Source: Actinomyces oris
GTDB lineage: Bacteria > Actinomycetota > Actinomycetes > Actinomycetales > Actinomycetaceae
Assembly (NCBI RefSeq): GCF_001937665.1
Contig: NZ_MSKL01000021.1
Location: forward strand, 1 to 55,036
DNA length: 55,036 nucleotides
Direction: 5' to 3'
Position 1 is the stretch's first letter; the number at the start of each line of letters is the position of its first letter. A program made the translations under genes and the position numbers. Shown piece by piece: positions 1 through 7,472 of this stretch. Under the pieces are notes generated by a model, which worked only from the letters and a program-made list of their open reading frames with translations, searched no databases and was not told the DNA's origin.

Positions 1-50
1 ACCACCAGCCAAGAACCGCTGGCACCTCGGGAGTTTTTACGACTCAGCAG

Positions 51-93
51 AACGGAGCCCCCACCACCCTCGACGGGTGGTGGGGGCTCCGTT
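51..93. terminator. Strong hairpin terminator downstream of ssrA
   Basis: A perfect 19-bp inverted repeat (51-69 with 75-93) encloses a 5-nt loop. No run of T follows on either strand, which fits the I-shaped terminators common in high-GC actinobacteria. It lies 77 nt beyond the tmRNA 3' end and could also serve a gene arriving from the left of the window. Positions 1-50 show nothing I can assign. Confidence 0.75.
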
Positions 94-170
94 CTACGTT
101 CCTGAATGCTGTCCCCGTCTTGTTTCGCAGCCAGGCATTGACAGGCATCCTTCGTTGGAAACTTATGTAT

Positions 171-541
171 TGGTGGAGATGGGGGGAATCGAACCCCCGT
201 CCGACGGGCGTACAACAGGACTTCTCCGGGTGCAGCTCGCTAGCGTTTTTCTCGGCCCCGGCGTCTCACGCGAGCAAGGACGCCGACGGGCTCAGTCGAT
301 GAAAAGTCCCAAGAGCCCTACCGACACGGGCTCTCAGCAGTGGCTTCCTAGATGACGCCAGGAACCGGGGCGGAAGCGCTCCCCGGGCTGACGGACTTCG
401 AGGCTCGCTCAGGCGGCGAGGGCGAAGTCGGTGCGAGTGTTATCGGCACCTATTGGTTCGCGCAGAGCGTTGACGAGATGACTGCGCATCCTCGACCCGC
501 TTCTCCTGAACCTACGACCGTCGTCGAAACCGATCATCCCC
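171..541 (-). ncRNA. ssrA: tmRNA (transfer-messenger RNA)
   Basis: tmRNA rescues ribosomes stalled on broken mRNA by acting as tRNA-Ala and then as template for a degradation tag. On the minus strand the RNA begins GGGGATGATCGGTTTCGACG at 541, the conserved tmRNA 5' end. It ends with a T-arm (GGTTCGATTCC) and an acceptor strand CATCTCC followed by ACCA at 171. The 5' GGGGATG pairs with that 3' strand, allowing G-U. The length of 371 nt is normal for a one-piece tmRNA. A tag reading frame lies inside (409-447). Its protein partner gene smpB is immediately upstream, so both components of trans-translation are co-located. A 160-nt gap upstream presumably holds the promoter, although I found no convincing -35/-10 pair. 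Confidence 0.96.
409..447 (-). other. tmRNA proteolysis-tag reading frame (ADNTRTDFALAA)
   Basis: Inside the tmRNA, GCC GAT AAC ACT CGC ACC GAC TTC GCC CTC GCC GCC TGA encodes ADNTRTDFALAA. The C-terminal LAA is the usual recognition signal for ClpXP/ClpAP-type proteases. I recall this tag sequence from Actinomyces, which supports the genus guess. That link comes from memory and was not checked. Confidence 0.9.
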
Positions 542-701
542 TATGGACATGTCACCGGACTCCCGCAGGAGACCTGGAACGCGCTCTCAGCAGAGCCAGA
601 ACACTCTAGCAGAATCAGGAGAAGAAAGCACCGAACGCTGATGCCCCGTGCCTCACACGACCCACGCGGAGCACTCGAGGCAGGAGAGTCTTCCGCACGT
701 C

Positions 702-1238
702 TCAGCCCCGACGCCGGTTGGCGGCGGCCATGGCCCGGGCCGCTTCCCGCTTGTCCTGCGCCTCACGCAGTGCCTGGCGCTTATCCCAGTCCTGCTTACC
801 CCGAGCCAGGGCTATCTCCAGCTTGGCGCGTCCACCGATGAAGTACAGCTCCAGCGGGACCACCGTATAGCCCTTGGCCTGGACCCTGGTCTCAAGACGC
901 TCCAGCTCACTGCGGTGCAGGAGCAGCTTGCGCTTGCGACGCGGGGAATGGTTGTTCCACGTCCCTTGCAGGTACTCGGGGATATGAGCCCCCTGGAGCC
1001 AGGCCTCACCATGGCGGTCGATCTCGATCCAGGCCTCGGTGAGCGAGGCTCGTCCCATGCGCAGCGCCTTGACCTCGGTGCCGGTGAGAACCAGCCCCGC
1101 CTCGTAACGGTCCTCGATGAAGTAGTCGTGGGTCGCCTTGCGGTTACGGGCCACCGTCTTGTGGGCATCGGAGGCGGCCTTCGCCTTCTGCCCGGCTGTT
1201 GGCTTGGACGCCCGAGCAGACTTGGAGGCGGGGGTCAT
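702..1238 (-). CDS. smpB: SsrA-binding protein SmpB
   Basis: SmpB binds the tRNA-like domain of tmRNA and delivers it to the stalled ribosome, where its C-terminal tail occupies the empty mRNA channel. The protein is 178 aa. The conserved core starts near residue 29 (VARNRKATHDYFIEDRYEAG) and continues through GTEVKALR, LTEAW and HIPEY. The basic tail ends in ANRRRG. It is about 20 aa longer than typical SmpB because of a Lys/Ala/Ser-rich N-terminal extension. The ATG at 1238 is preceded by AAAGGAC on the minus strand, so I kept the long start. A shorter in-frame start is possible. The gene sits between the M23 peptidase gene (155-bp gap) and ssrA. The ftsE-ftsX-(M23)-smpB-ssrA order recurs in actinobacteria. 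Confidence 0.95.
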   Translation of the reverse strand: MTPASKSARASKPTAGQKAKAASDAHKTVARNRKATHDYFIEDRYEAGLVLTGTEVKALRMGRASLTEAWIEIDRHGEAWLQGAHIPEYLQGTWNNHSPRRKRKLLLHRSELERLETRVQAKGYTVVPLELYFIGGRAKLEIALARGKQDWDKRQALREAQDKREAARAMAAANRRRG

Positions 1239-1393
1239 CGGCCTGTCCTTTCACGAGTACGGGATGGCTGGCGCTCCCACGTCAGGGCGACCCGGAGTCC
1301 CCTCCGGGCGGGCCGCACCCAACCGGGGCATCGTGACGTGACACGACGACGCGCAGGGACAGGAGTCTACGGGCCTCGTCAAGAAGGACTCGC

Positions 1394-2710
1394 CTAGAAG
1401 CCGGGCAGAGACATCGGGTCGATGTACACCCCGTCCTGAGCCACCTGGAAGTGGACGTGCGCCCCGGTCGCGTAGCCGGTCGAGCCGGTCGCGCCGACGA
1501 CGTCACCACGCTTGACCTGCTGGCCGTCGGCAACGCTGCGCGAGGAGAGGTGGCACAGGGTGATGACGTAGGAGTGCCCGTCGATGATGCCGCCATTGAT
1601 GTCAATGCCGATGCCGCAGGACTCGGAGTCCCAGTAGGTGGCCACTCCAGAGACCGCGGCGTACTGAGGCGTGCCCTCACTCGCGGCGAAGTCGACCCCC
1701 TGGTGCCCTGTTCCGGAACCGGTGACCGGGTGAACGCGGTACCCGAAGGGCGAGGTCACCTCGAGCGGACCGGTGATCGGGTGACCGATGTACCCGCTTC
1801 CCAGGGAGTCGGAACTGATCGAGCTCGAGGGGACCGACGGCATGGTGCCGGCGCTGGCCGCAGCCCGGTTGGCGGCGTCGATCTTGGCCACTCGCTCAGA
1901 CGCGGCCGCGGCATCGGCGTTGGCCTGGTCGAGCTGGGCCTGCAGATTGCTCTTACGGTTCTCCAGCGCTGTGGCAGCGGACTTCTTCTGAGCAGCCAGC
2001 TTGGCGACCTCGTCCCGCTTGGTCTTGGCCGCATCCCGGGCCGTCTTGGCGTTCGCCTCGGCGTTGTCGGCCTCGGTCTTGAGTGTGCCGACTCGCGTGG
2101 TGGCGGCATTCTGCCTGGCCTCACGGTTGGCGTTCTGAGCGCGCTCGACCTCGGCGGCGGACAGCACAGCCTCCTGGACCCCTGAGCCGATCTCGACGGC
2201 CGAGGCGCGTTGGTTGAGCTCCTCGACGTCCTGGGAGGCGAGAACATAGCTCCACGAGGTCACCGAGTTGTCCCCCTGGTAGGTGGACACCACGATCTCC
2301 GCCACGGAGTCGGAGGTCTCCGAGGCCGTCTTCTTGGAGGCCTCGGACTCCTGCTTGACCGTCTCAAGACTGCTCTGCGCAGCGGTCAGGCGGTCGCTGG
2401 CGATCTGCTGCTCCCTCTCCTTGGCGGCCAGCGTCGTCTCAGCAGTATTGAGCTCGGTCTCCGCTGTGCTCAAGGATGCCTGGGCGTTTTGAAGCGAGAT
2501 GTAGGCCTGTCCCAGATCAGCGCTGACCCCCTCGAGGGAGGAGAGGACCTCCTGCTGCTTACGCTGCGCCTCACTCTGTTTGGCCACGGCGTCGTCGCGC
2601 TCGTCGGCCAGGGAGATGTCCCCGGAGTAGAAGAAGGCGAGGCTGGCGGCGGCCAGGGCACAGACCGCGGCGCGCCGGCGTGAGCGACGGAGGAACAGAC
2701 GAGACAGCAT
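1394..2710 (-). CDS. M23 family murein hydrolase with coiled coil (FtsEX-partner type)
   Basis: This 438-aa exported peptidoglycan hydrolase is predicted. A basic N-terminus and one hydrophobic segment (about 14-31) suggest a signal peptide or membrane anchor. Residues about 38-275 form a long Ala/Glu/Lys-rich coiled coil with repeated AE..L patterns. The C-terminal 120 aa carry an M23/LytM domain with HxxxD (HQGVDF) and HVHF zinc-ligand motifs, so it looks catalytically intact. The layout matches EnvC, PcsB and RipC, whose coiled coils are gripped by FtsEX and which cut septal peptidoglycan. The gene starts 6 nt after the ftsX stop, which strongly supports FtsEX control. A non-catalytic activator role is less likely because both zinc motifs are present. 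Confidence 0.9.
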   Translation of the reverse strand: MLSRLFLRRSRRRAAVCALAAASLAFFYSGDISLADERDDAVAKQSEAQRKQQEVLSSLEGVSADLGQAYISLQNAQASLSTAETELNTAETTLAAKEREQQIASDRLTAAQSSLETVKQESEASKKTASETSDSVAEIVVSTYQGDNSVTSWSYVLASQDVEELNQRASAVEIGSGVQEAVLSAAEVERAQNANREARQNAATTRVGTLKTEADNAEANAKTARDAAKTKRDEVAKLAAQKKSAATALENRKSNLQAQLDQANADAAAASERVAKIDAANRAAASAGTMPSVPSSSISSDSLGSGYIGHPITGPLEVTSPFGYRVHPVTGSGTGHQGVDFAASEGTPQYAAVSGVATYWDSESCGIGIDINGGIIDGHSYVITLCHLSSRSVADGQQVKRGDVVGATGSTGYATGAHVHFQVAQDGVYIDPMSLPGF

Positions 2711-2716
2711 GCGAGA

Positions 2717-3634
2717 TCAGATCCTCGTGTACTTGGACAGAGAGAAGGCGGAAGAGACCGCGGCCAAGGCGATGGCCGCCAGAATCAGCCAGGGCGACAG
2801 GAGGAGAACGTCTCTGGTGGTGATGAAGGCAGTCGTGAAGGAGATGGAGGAGGCGAGCCACCCCTCCACGACGTAGCGGACTCCCACCCACAACGTGGCC
2901 ACGGCGAGAATCGCCCCGGTGAGGGCGGCAATGACCCCTTCAAGGATGAAGGGCATCTGGATGAAGAGGTTCGAGGCTCCCACCAGGCGCATGATCCCGG
3001 TCTGTCGTGAGCGGGACATGGCCGACAGCCTGATGGTCGTCGAGATGAGCAGCACCGCGGCCACCGCCATGATGGTCGCCAGCCCTCCCGTGATCCAGGA
3101 GGCCCGGTTCATCACGAGGAAGAGGGGCTCGAGGGTGGAGCGTTGGTCGACCACACGCTCCACGCCTCTGTGTCCCTCGAACTGCTCCGCCACCAGCTTG
3201 TAGTTCTCGGCGTCCTTGAGCTTGATGCGGAAGGACACGGGCATCATGTCCTCAGTGGCGTTTCTCCCGACCGCCGATTTGGCGTAGGCCTTCATGAAGT
3301 TCTGATAGGCCTGGGCCTTGGTCTCCATCTGGTAGGACTTGACGTAGCCAGAGGGGGCACCGCTGGTGATGAGGTTCTCAACCTCGCTGATCTGAGCAGC
3401 AGTGGCCTCGCCGTCGGCGCAGTTGGAGGAGGCCGACGACTTGGGGCACATGTAGACCGAGACCTCGACCTTGTCGTACCAGTCGCCCTTCATGGTCGAG
3501 ATCTGGCTCTGCAGCAGTGAGGAGGCCCCCACGAAGAGCAGCGACACGAAGGCGACGAGAATCACGGACACCGTCATCGCCAGATTCCGGGACATGCCCT
3601 TGGCGGTCTCCGAGAGGACGAAACGCAGTCTCAC
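2717..3634 (-). CDS. ftsX: Cell division ABC transporter permease FtsX
   Basis: FtsX is the membrane half of the FtsEX division complex and relays FtsE ATP hydrolysis to extracellular cell-wall hydrolases. The 305-aa protein has the expected topology: one TM near residues 20-42, a large extracellular loop (about 45-175), then three TMs (about 178-198, 225-252 and 275-298). The segment MSRSRQTGIMRLVGAS (about 206-221) is the conserved cytoplasmic loop between TM2 and TM3. The extracellular loop contains two Cys (MCPKSS and SNCADG) that could form a disulphide. The start is GTG at 3634, preceded by AAGGAGAA on the minus strand. It lies 12 nt after ftsE and 6 nt before the M23 hydrolase gene, indicating one operon. 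Confidence 0.95.
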   Translation of the reverse strand: MRLRFVLSETAKGMSRNLAMTVSVILVAFVSLLFVGASSLLQSQISTMKGDWYDKVEVSVYMCPKSSASSNCADGEATAAQISEVENLITSGAPSGYVKSYQMETKAQAYQNFMKAYAKSAVGRNATEDMMPVSFRIKLKDAENYKLVAEQFEGHRGVERVVDQRSTLEPLFLVMNRASWITGGLATIMAVAAVLLISTTIRLSAMSRSRQTGIMRLVGASNLFIQMPFILEGVIAALTGAILAVATLWVGVRYVVEGWLASSISFTTAFITTRDVLLLSPWLILAAIALAAVSSAFSLSKYTRI

Positions 3635-3646
3635 AGTTCTTCTCCT

Positions 3647-4336
3647 TCAGCGGTCCGAGCCGTAGACACCGCGGTCCTGGTCGCGTACGACCTCACCGCC
3701 CTTGAGCTCGATGACTCGTTTACGCATCTGGTCGACGATCTCGTCATCGTGAGTCGCCATGACGACCGTGGTCCCCTGCCGGTTGATGCGGTCGAGCAGA
3801 CGCATGATCCCGACCGACGTCGAGGGGTCCAGGTTTCCGGTGGGCTCATCGGCCAGGAGGAGCTTGGGCCGGTTGACCATGGCACGGGCGATCGCCACGC
3901 GCTGCTGCTCACCCCCGGAGAGCTCGTGCGGGAGGCGCTTCTCCTTGCCGGCCAGCCCCACCAGGTCGAGGGCCTCCGGCACAGCGGAGAGGATGTAGTG
4001 GCGCGGCTTACCGATGACCTGGGAGGCCAGTGCCACGTTCTCCAGGACGTTCTTGTTCTCCAGGAGCCGGAAGTCCTGGAAGACGAAGCCGATCTCCCGT
4101 CGCAGCTGGGGCACCTTCCACGAGGAGATCTGCGACAGGTCGCGTCCCAGCACGTGGATGCGTCCCTTGGTGGGACGCTCCTCACGCAGGACCAGACGCA
4201 GGAAGGTTGATTTTCCTGACCCCGAGGCACCGACGAGGAACACGAACTCATCACGGTTGACCTTGATGTCGACGTCGTCAAGCGCCGGACGCGCCCCGCG
4301 TTTGTACACCTTCGAGACGTGGTCGAAGCGGATCAT
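3647..4336 (-). CDS. ftsE: Cell division ATP-binding protein FtsE
   Basis: FtsE is the ATPase of the FtsEX complex at the septum. The 229-aa protein has Walker [10 protein letters not shown] (36-44), Q-loop VFQD (85-88), signature LSGGEQQ (139-145) and Walker B LLLADEP (159-165), followed by the switch His in ATHDD. An upstream in-frame extension is open to 4531. I chose the ATG at 4336 because [11 protein letters not shown] is the normal FtsE N-terminus, the length then equals the family norm, and GGGGAG lies 10 nt upstream. It is first in the run ftsE-ftsX-M23 and is divergent from the gene at 4552. Confidence 0.96.
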   Translation of the reverse strand: MIRFDHVSKVYKRGARPALDDVDIKVNRDEFVFLVGASGSGKSTFLRLVLREERPTKGRIHVLGRDLSQISSWKVPQLRREIGFVFQDFRLLENKNVLENVALASQVIGKPRHYILSAVPEALDLVGLAGKEKRLPHELSGGEQQRVAIARAMVNRPKLLLADEPTGNLDPSTSVGIMRLLDRINRQGTTVVMATHDDEIVDQMRKRVIELKGGEVVRDQDRGVYGSDR

Positions 4337-4551
4337 TTGCTCGTTGCTCCCCTGCTGCGCCCCGAGCACGGCACTCGGGTTCATGGCGTTATGGCCACCG
4401 TATGCGCCGACACGCCATTTACCCGCCGTGACACGCCCAGCATCGATGTGGCTTGTGATGGCCGGGACGAGGTGTGATCCTCCTGTGATCACAGGGCTCG
4501 AGAGCCCCAGACTCCAACCACTCACCGGCAACGCGCCCTAGGCTTGGGAGC

Positions 4552-5112
4552 ATGAGTGAGATCTCCCTGTCGCCCGCGCTGTCACGCGCCTTCGAGGATC
4601 GTGTCGACCTGGGTTCCTGGGCGGGCTTCACCTCGTCGCTGGCCCGGTTCCTCGACGAGGTGTGTAGGCCGCCCGTGCAGCGGGGAGAGGCTGCCGAAGC
4701 CGCCATTGATCCATCTGGCGGAACCCTGTTGCTGACTGCACCGGTCCCCATGGTCAAGGCCGAGGAGCTGGCTCCCCAGGGGCGCTGGTCGCAGCTGCTG
4801 TCGAAACTGTCCCTGTCCACTCCCCCCGTTCCCTCCCCGGACCTGCCGGGTGTGGTCCTCGTGGGACGCACCGACGGCATCGAGGTCTCCCTACCAGAGC
4901 TCGACGCACAGGGGCGGGTGCTGCTCGGCCCCACCGAGCGCAGGATCCTGGGCGCGATCGGCTGGCAGGAGAGTCATCACGTCTTCGCCAGGCTGCTGTC
5001 CGACGGAGATGAGACCGCCGACCTGGTGACTCGCATCCTCATCGAGGTGCTCGAGGTCGCCCATCCCGCAGACCTCGACTACCTCCTGCGCGCGCACTCC
5101 GACATCAGCTGA
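4552..5112 (+). CDS. Conserved hypothetical protein, 186 aa
   Basis: I do not recognise this protein with confidence. It is acidic and soluble, with no signal peptide or TM. The N-terminal half (1-55) looks helical. A middle segment VVLVGRTDGIEVSLPELD (about 103-120) looks like beta strands, followed by LGPTERRILGAIGWQE, and a C-terminal helix ends in DLDYLLRAHSDIS. The beta core followed by a LGW motif weakly recalls actinobacterial chaperone-like (TY-Chap/YbjN-type) domains, but that is a guess. The ATG at 4552 follows TGGGAGC. It is divergent from ftsE (215-bp gap, likely holding both promoters). Its stop overlaps the convergent SSB gene by 8 bp. Confidence 0.75.
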   Translation: MSEISLSPALSRAFEDRVDLGSWAGFTSSLARFLDEVCRPPVQRGEAAEAAIDPSGGTLLLTAPVPMVKAEELAPQGRWSQLLSKLSLSTPPVPSPDLPGVVLVGRTDGIEVSLPELDAQGRVLLGPTERRILGAIGWQESHHVFARLLSDGDETADLVTRILIEVLEVAHPADLDYLLRAHSDIS

Positions 5113-5800
5113 CCCCTGTGGCCTGCTCAACGAGATCATCGGCGAGCTCATACATGGGCCACGGTTCCTCGGTCTGCTCCTCGGCCTGCACGGAGACTGG
5201 ATCGACGACGAAGGAATCAGCGTTCCCCGCGTGCGTCGCAGTGGACTCTCTGGAGTCTCTGGACTCGCCGATCTCAGTGGAGTCCTGGGAAGCTCCCGCT
5301 CTCCGGGCCTCTGGAGCCGAGGCGCCCGATGCTGGCGTCTCGACGTCCCAGTGATCCGGTGAGGCGTGCTCGTCGCAACCGGGCTCGAGCTCGGCGTCCC
5401 CGGTTCCAGCGCCCGAGGATGCGGAGGGCGCCGACTCCACGGCTCTCACGCGCGCGAATCGGGACTCCCCTCTGGTCAGGTCGTGCCCAGCGGCCTGGAG
5501 CGTGATGACGTTGGTCTCGTGCTTCCTGCCGTTGTTCTCCCAGGACTCCTGAGAGAAACGTCCTGTGAGCAGGACTGCGTCCCCCTTGCGCAGGGAATGA
5601 CTCAGATTGGCGGCGAGCTGCCCCCATGCCTTAGCGGTGAACCAGATCGTCTCGGCGTTGTTCCACCCCTGATCAGTGCGGTAGGTCGGGGTGACGGCGA
5701 CACGAAAACGACAGTAGGGACGGGCATTGTCCCCGACACGGGACAGGACCGGATTGGTCCCGACGACGCCCTGGACGGTGAGGTCGAGCTGACGAGTCAT
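5105..5800 (-). CDS. ssb: Single-stranded DNA-binding protein paralogue
   Basis: This 231-aa protein has an OB-fold SSB domain in residues 1-115 (VQGVVGTNP, RFRVAVTP, IWFTAKAWGQLAAN, LRKGDAVLLTGR). A long, acidic, low-complexity tail of about 115 aa follows. Canonical replicative SSBs end in DDDIPF, which recruits repair proteins. This one ends in EQATGVS and lacks that tip, so it is probably an accessory paralogue (SsbB-like, for example in natural transformation or stress). I placed the start at the ATG at 5800 because AAGGAG lies 8 nt upstream and MTRQLDLTVQGVVG fits the family. The longer open frame to 5908 has no support. Confidence 0.88.
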   Translation of the reverse strand: MTRQLDLTVQGVVGTNPVLSRVGDNARPYCRFRVAVTPTYRTDQGWNNAETIWFTAKAWGQLAANLSHSLRKGDAVLLTGRFSQESWENNGRKHETNVITLQAAGHDLTRGESRFARVRAVESAPSASSGAGTGDAELEPGCDEHASPDHWDVETPASGASAPEARRAGASQDSTEIGESRDSRESTATHAGNADSFVVDPVSVQAEEQTEEPWPMYELADDLVEQATGVS

Positions 5801-5969
5801 GAGCGGGCTCCTTGGTTGTGGGCGGGCGGCGCTCTGCCGCCCCTGCACCACAACGGTGCTCGGTCCGCCCATCAGATGCCCAGCGGGCCCCGGGCTCACT
5901 CCCCGCACGAGCCTCCCTCAGGGGAAGAACTGAGGGCTGTGGCCACTGGATGGCCTCTCAGAGGCGGGG

Positions 5970-7472
5970 TTACAGCCCCAAAGCGGATTGCAGCACCCGA
6001 TGCTTCTCCAGAACCTTGGCAGCCGGCTGGCTCAGTCCCCGCTCAACCACGGACTCCAGGCGTGCACGCACCCGTTGTCCATAGCGCTCCGCCTCGCGGC
6101 GCGCTCTGCTGCGCCGACGTACCCCGGCGATCAGGACCGCCATGAGTCCGAGGACGATGAGGCAGGCCGGGACGATCTCGATGCTGCGGTGCAGAACCTC
6201 GAGTCCTTCTCGCACCACGGAGGCGGACAGCCACGACACCCCGCCGAGCACCATGAGCAGACCTCCCCACCACAGCAGGTCGATCACCGGCTGGCGATGC
6301 CCTGGCAGCGGCACGGAACCGACCGCCTCGGCGGTCTGCCCCGCCAAGGTCTCCGGGGAGACGACGGATGCCTCCATGCTCCGGGCCCACGTGGGCGGCA
6401 GTCCCTGTGAGGTGCGGTGGACCCATGTGGAGTGAGCCGAGGACACCGCGGTACGCGAGGGCGGTTCGGGGCGGGCCAGGGCTCTGGGCAGGACCCTGGA
6501 CAGTCCGGCTCTCACCGAGTCCTCCACCGCCTGGGCGCCGGACGCCTGCAGCAGCACCTTGGTGGCCTCCTCGGTGAGGTCGGCATTGAGCTCCACCTTG
6601 TCGCGAGCCACCGTGGGACGTAGACGACGCGTGATCGCATCAAGCTCGGCCGAGGCCGTGCGTGCCGCGTTGGACTCCCGTGCGACGCGCTGGCGCAACA
6701 TGCTGCGCACGACGTCGAGATTGTCACCACGCACGGCCGATACCGGGAGCACCTGAACCCGGCTGAGCCCATCATCCTTGAGAAGAGACCCGACGTCGTC
6801 CAGCAGGGTCGCCAGGCCGCTCTCCGGGAGGGTATCCACCTGGTTGACCAGGACGAGCATGTCCTCCTGACGGGCGCCCAGCCCGCGCAGGTAGCCGTCG
6901 TGCAGGGCCGCGTCGGCGTACTTCTGAGGATCGACCACCCACACGAGGATGTCGGCCAGCGGAACGAGGCGATCCACCTGCAAGGAATGCTCCGTCGTCA
7001 CCGAGTCGTAGTCGGGGACGTCAAGCAGGACCAGGCCGGACATGCTTCCCTGGTCCTCGGCGTCGAGAATCGAGTCCCCCCGAATTCGCCGTTCCGAGGA
7101 GACCCCGAGGAAGTCCAGGAGCGGGCCGGCGTCGTCACCCCAGGAGCAGGCGGCAGCCCGCGACGTCGTGGGACGACGCGCGCCCACATCTGCGAAGTTC
7201 AGCTGGGTCAAGGCGTTGAACAACGACGACTTGCCCGAGCCGGTGCCCCCGAACAGCGCTACGACGGTGTGATCCACTCCCAGCGCCAGGCGCTGCGCCA
7301 CGGCATCGAGCGCTTTGTGAGCAGGGATCGACAGGGAGGCCGGAACCTCGGTGGGGCACAAGCGCAAGGCATCTCGAACCGCGTTCAGGCGGGCATCGAG
7401 GTGCTCGGCGTCGAGCACCTCGAACCCCCTCTGGGCGGAGGAGGTGGAGGGGACGGTATCGGATTGGCTCAT
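5970..7472 (-). CDS. Membrane-anchored dynamin-like GTPase (second of a pair)
   Basis: This 500-aa protein has a GTPase domain with P-loop GGTGSGKSS (75-83), a switch region with Thr101/Thr102, a G3-like DVPDYDS (150-156) and a G4-like VNQVD (208-212). The central region is helical. Two hydrophobic segments (about 398-419 and 431-450) form a membrane hairpin, followed by a basic cytoplasmic tail. This architecture fits YfjP/dynamin-like membrane GTPases. Its ATG overlaps the stop of the upstream GTPase gene by 4 bp, so the two are translationally coupled and probably act together. Actinobacterial dynamin pairs (DynA/DynB in Streptomyces) work at septa and membranes. Assigning this pair to that role is inference. 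Confidence 0.85.
   Translation of the reverse strand: MSQSDTVPSTSSAQRGFEVLDAEHLDARLNAVRDALRLCPTEVPASLSIPAHKALDAVAQRLALGVDHTVVALFGGTGSGKSSLFNALTQLNFADVGARRPTTSRAAACSWGDDAGPLLDFLGVSSERRIRGDSILDAEDQGSMSGLVLLDVPDYDSVTTEHSLQVDRLVPLADILVWVVDPQKYADAALHDGYLRGLGARQEDMLVLVNQVDTLPESGLATLLDDVGSLLKDDGLSRVQVLPVSAVRGDNLDVVRSMLRQRVARESNAARTASAELDAITRRLRPTVARDKVELNADLTEEATKVLLQASGAQAVEDSVRAGLSRVLPRALARPEPPSRTAVSSAHSTWVHRTSQGLPPTWARSMEASVVSPETLAGQTAEAVGSVPLPGHRQPVIDLLWWGGLLMVLGGVSWLSASVVREGLEVLHRSIEIVPACLIVLGLMAVLIAGVRRRSRARREAERYGQRVRARLESVVERGLSQPAAKVLEKHRVLQSALGL

Noticed and set aside
77-609. Several short open frames over the tmRNA
   Set aside because: They lie inside or across the structural RNA and have no ribosome binding sites or family likeness.
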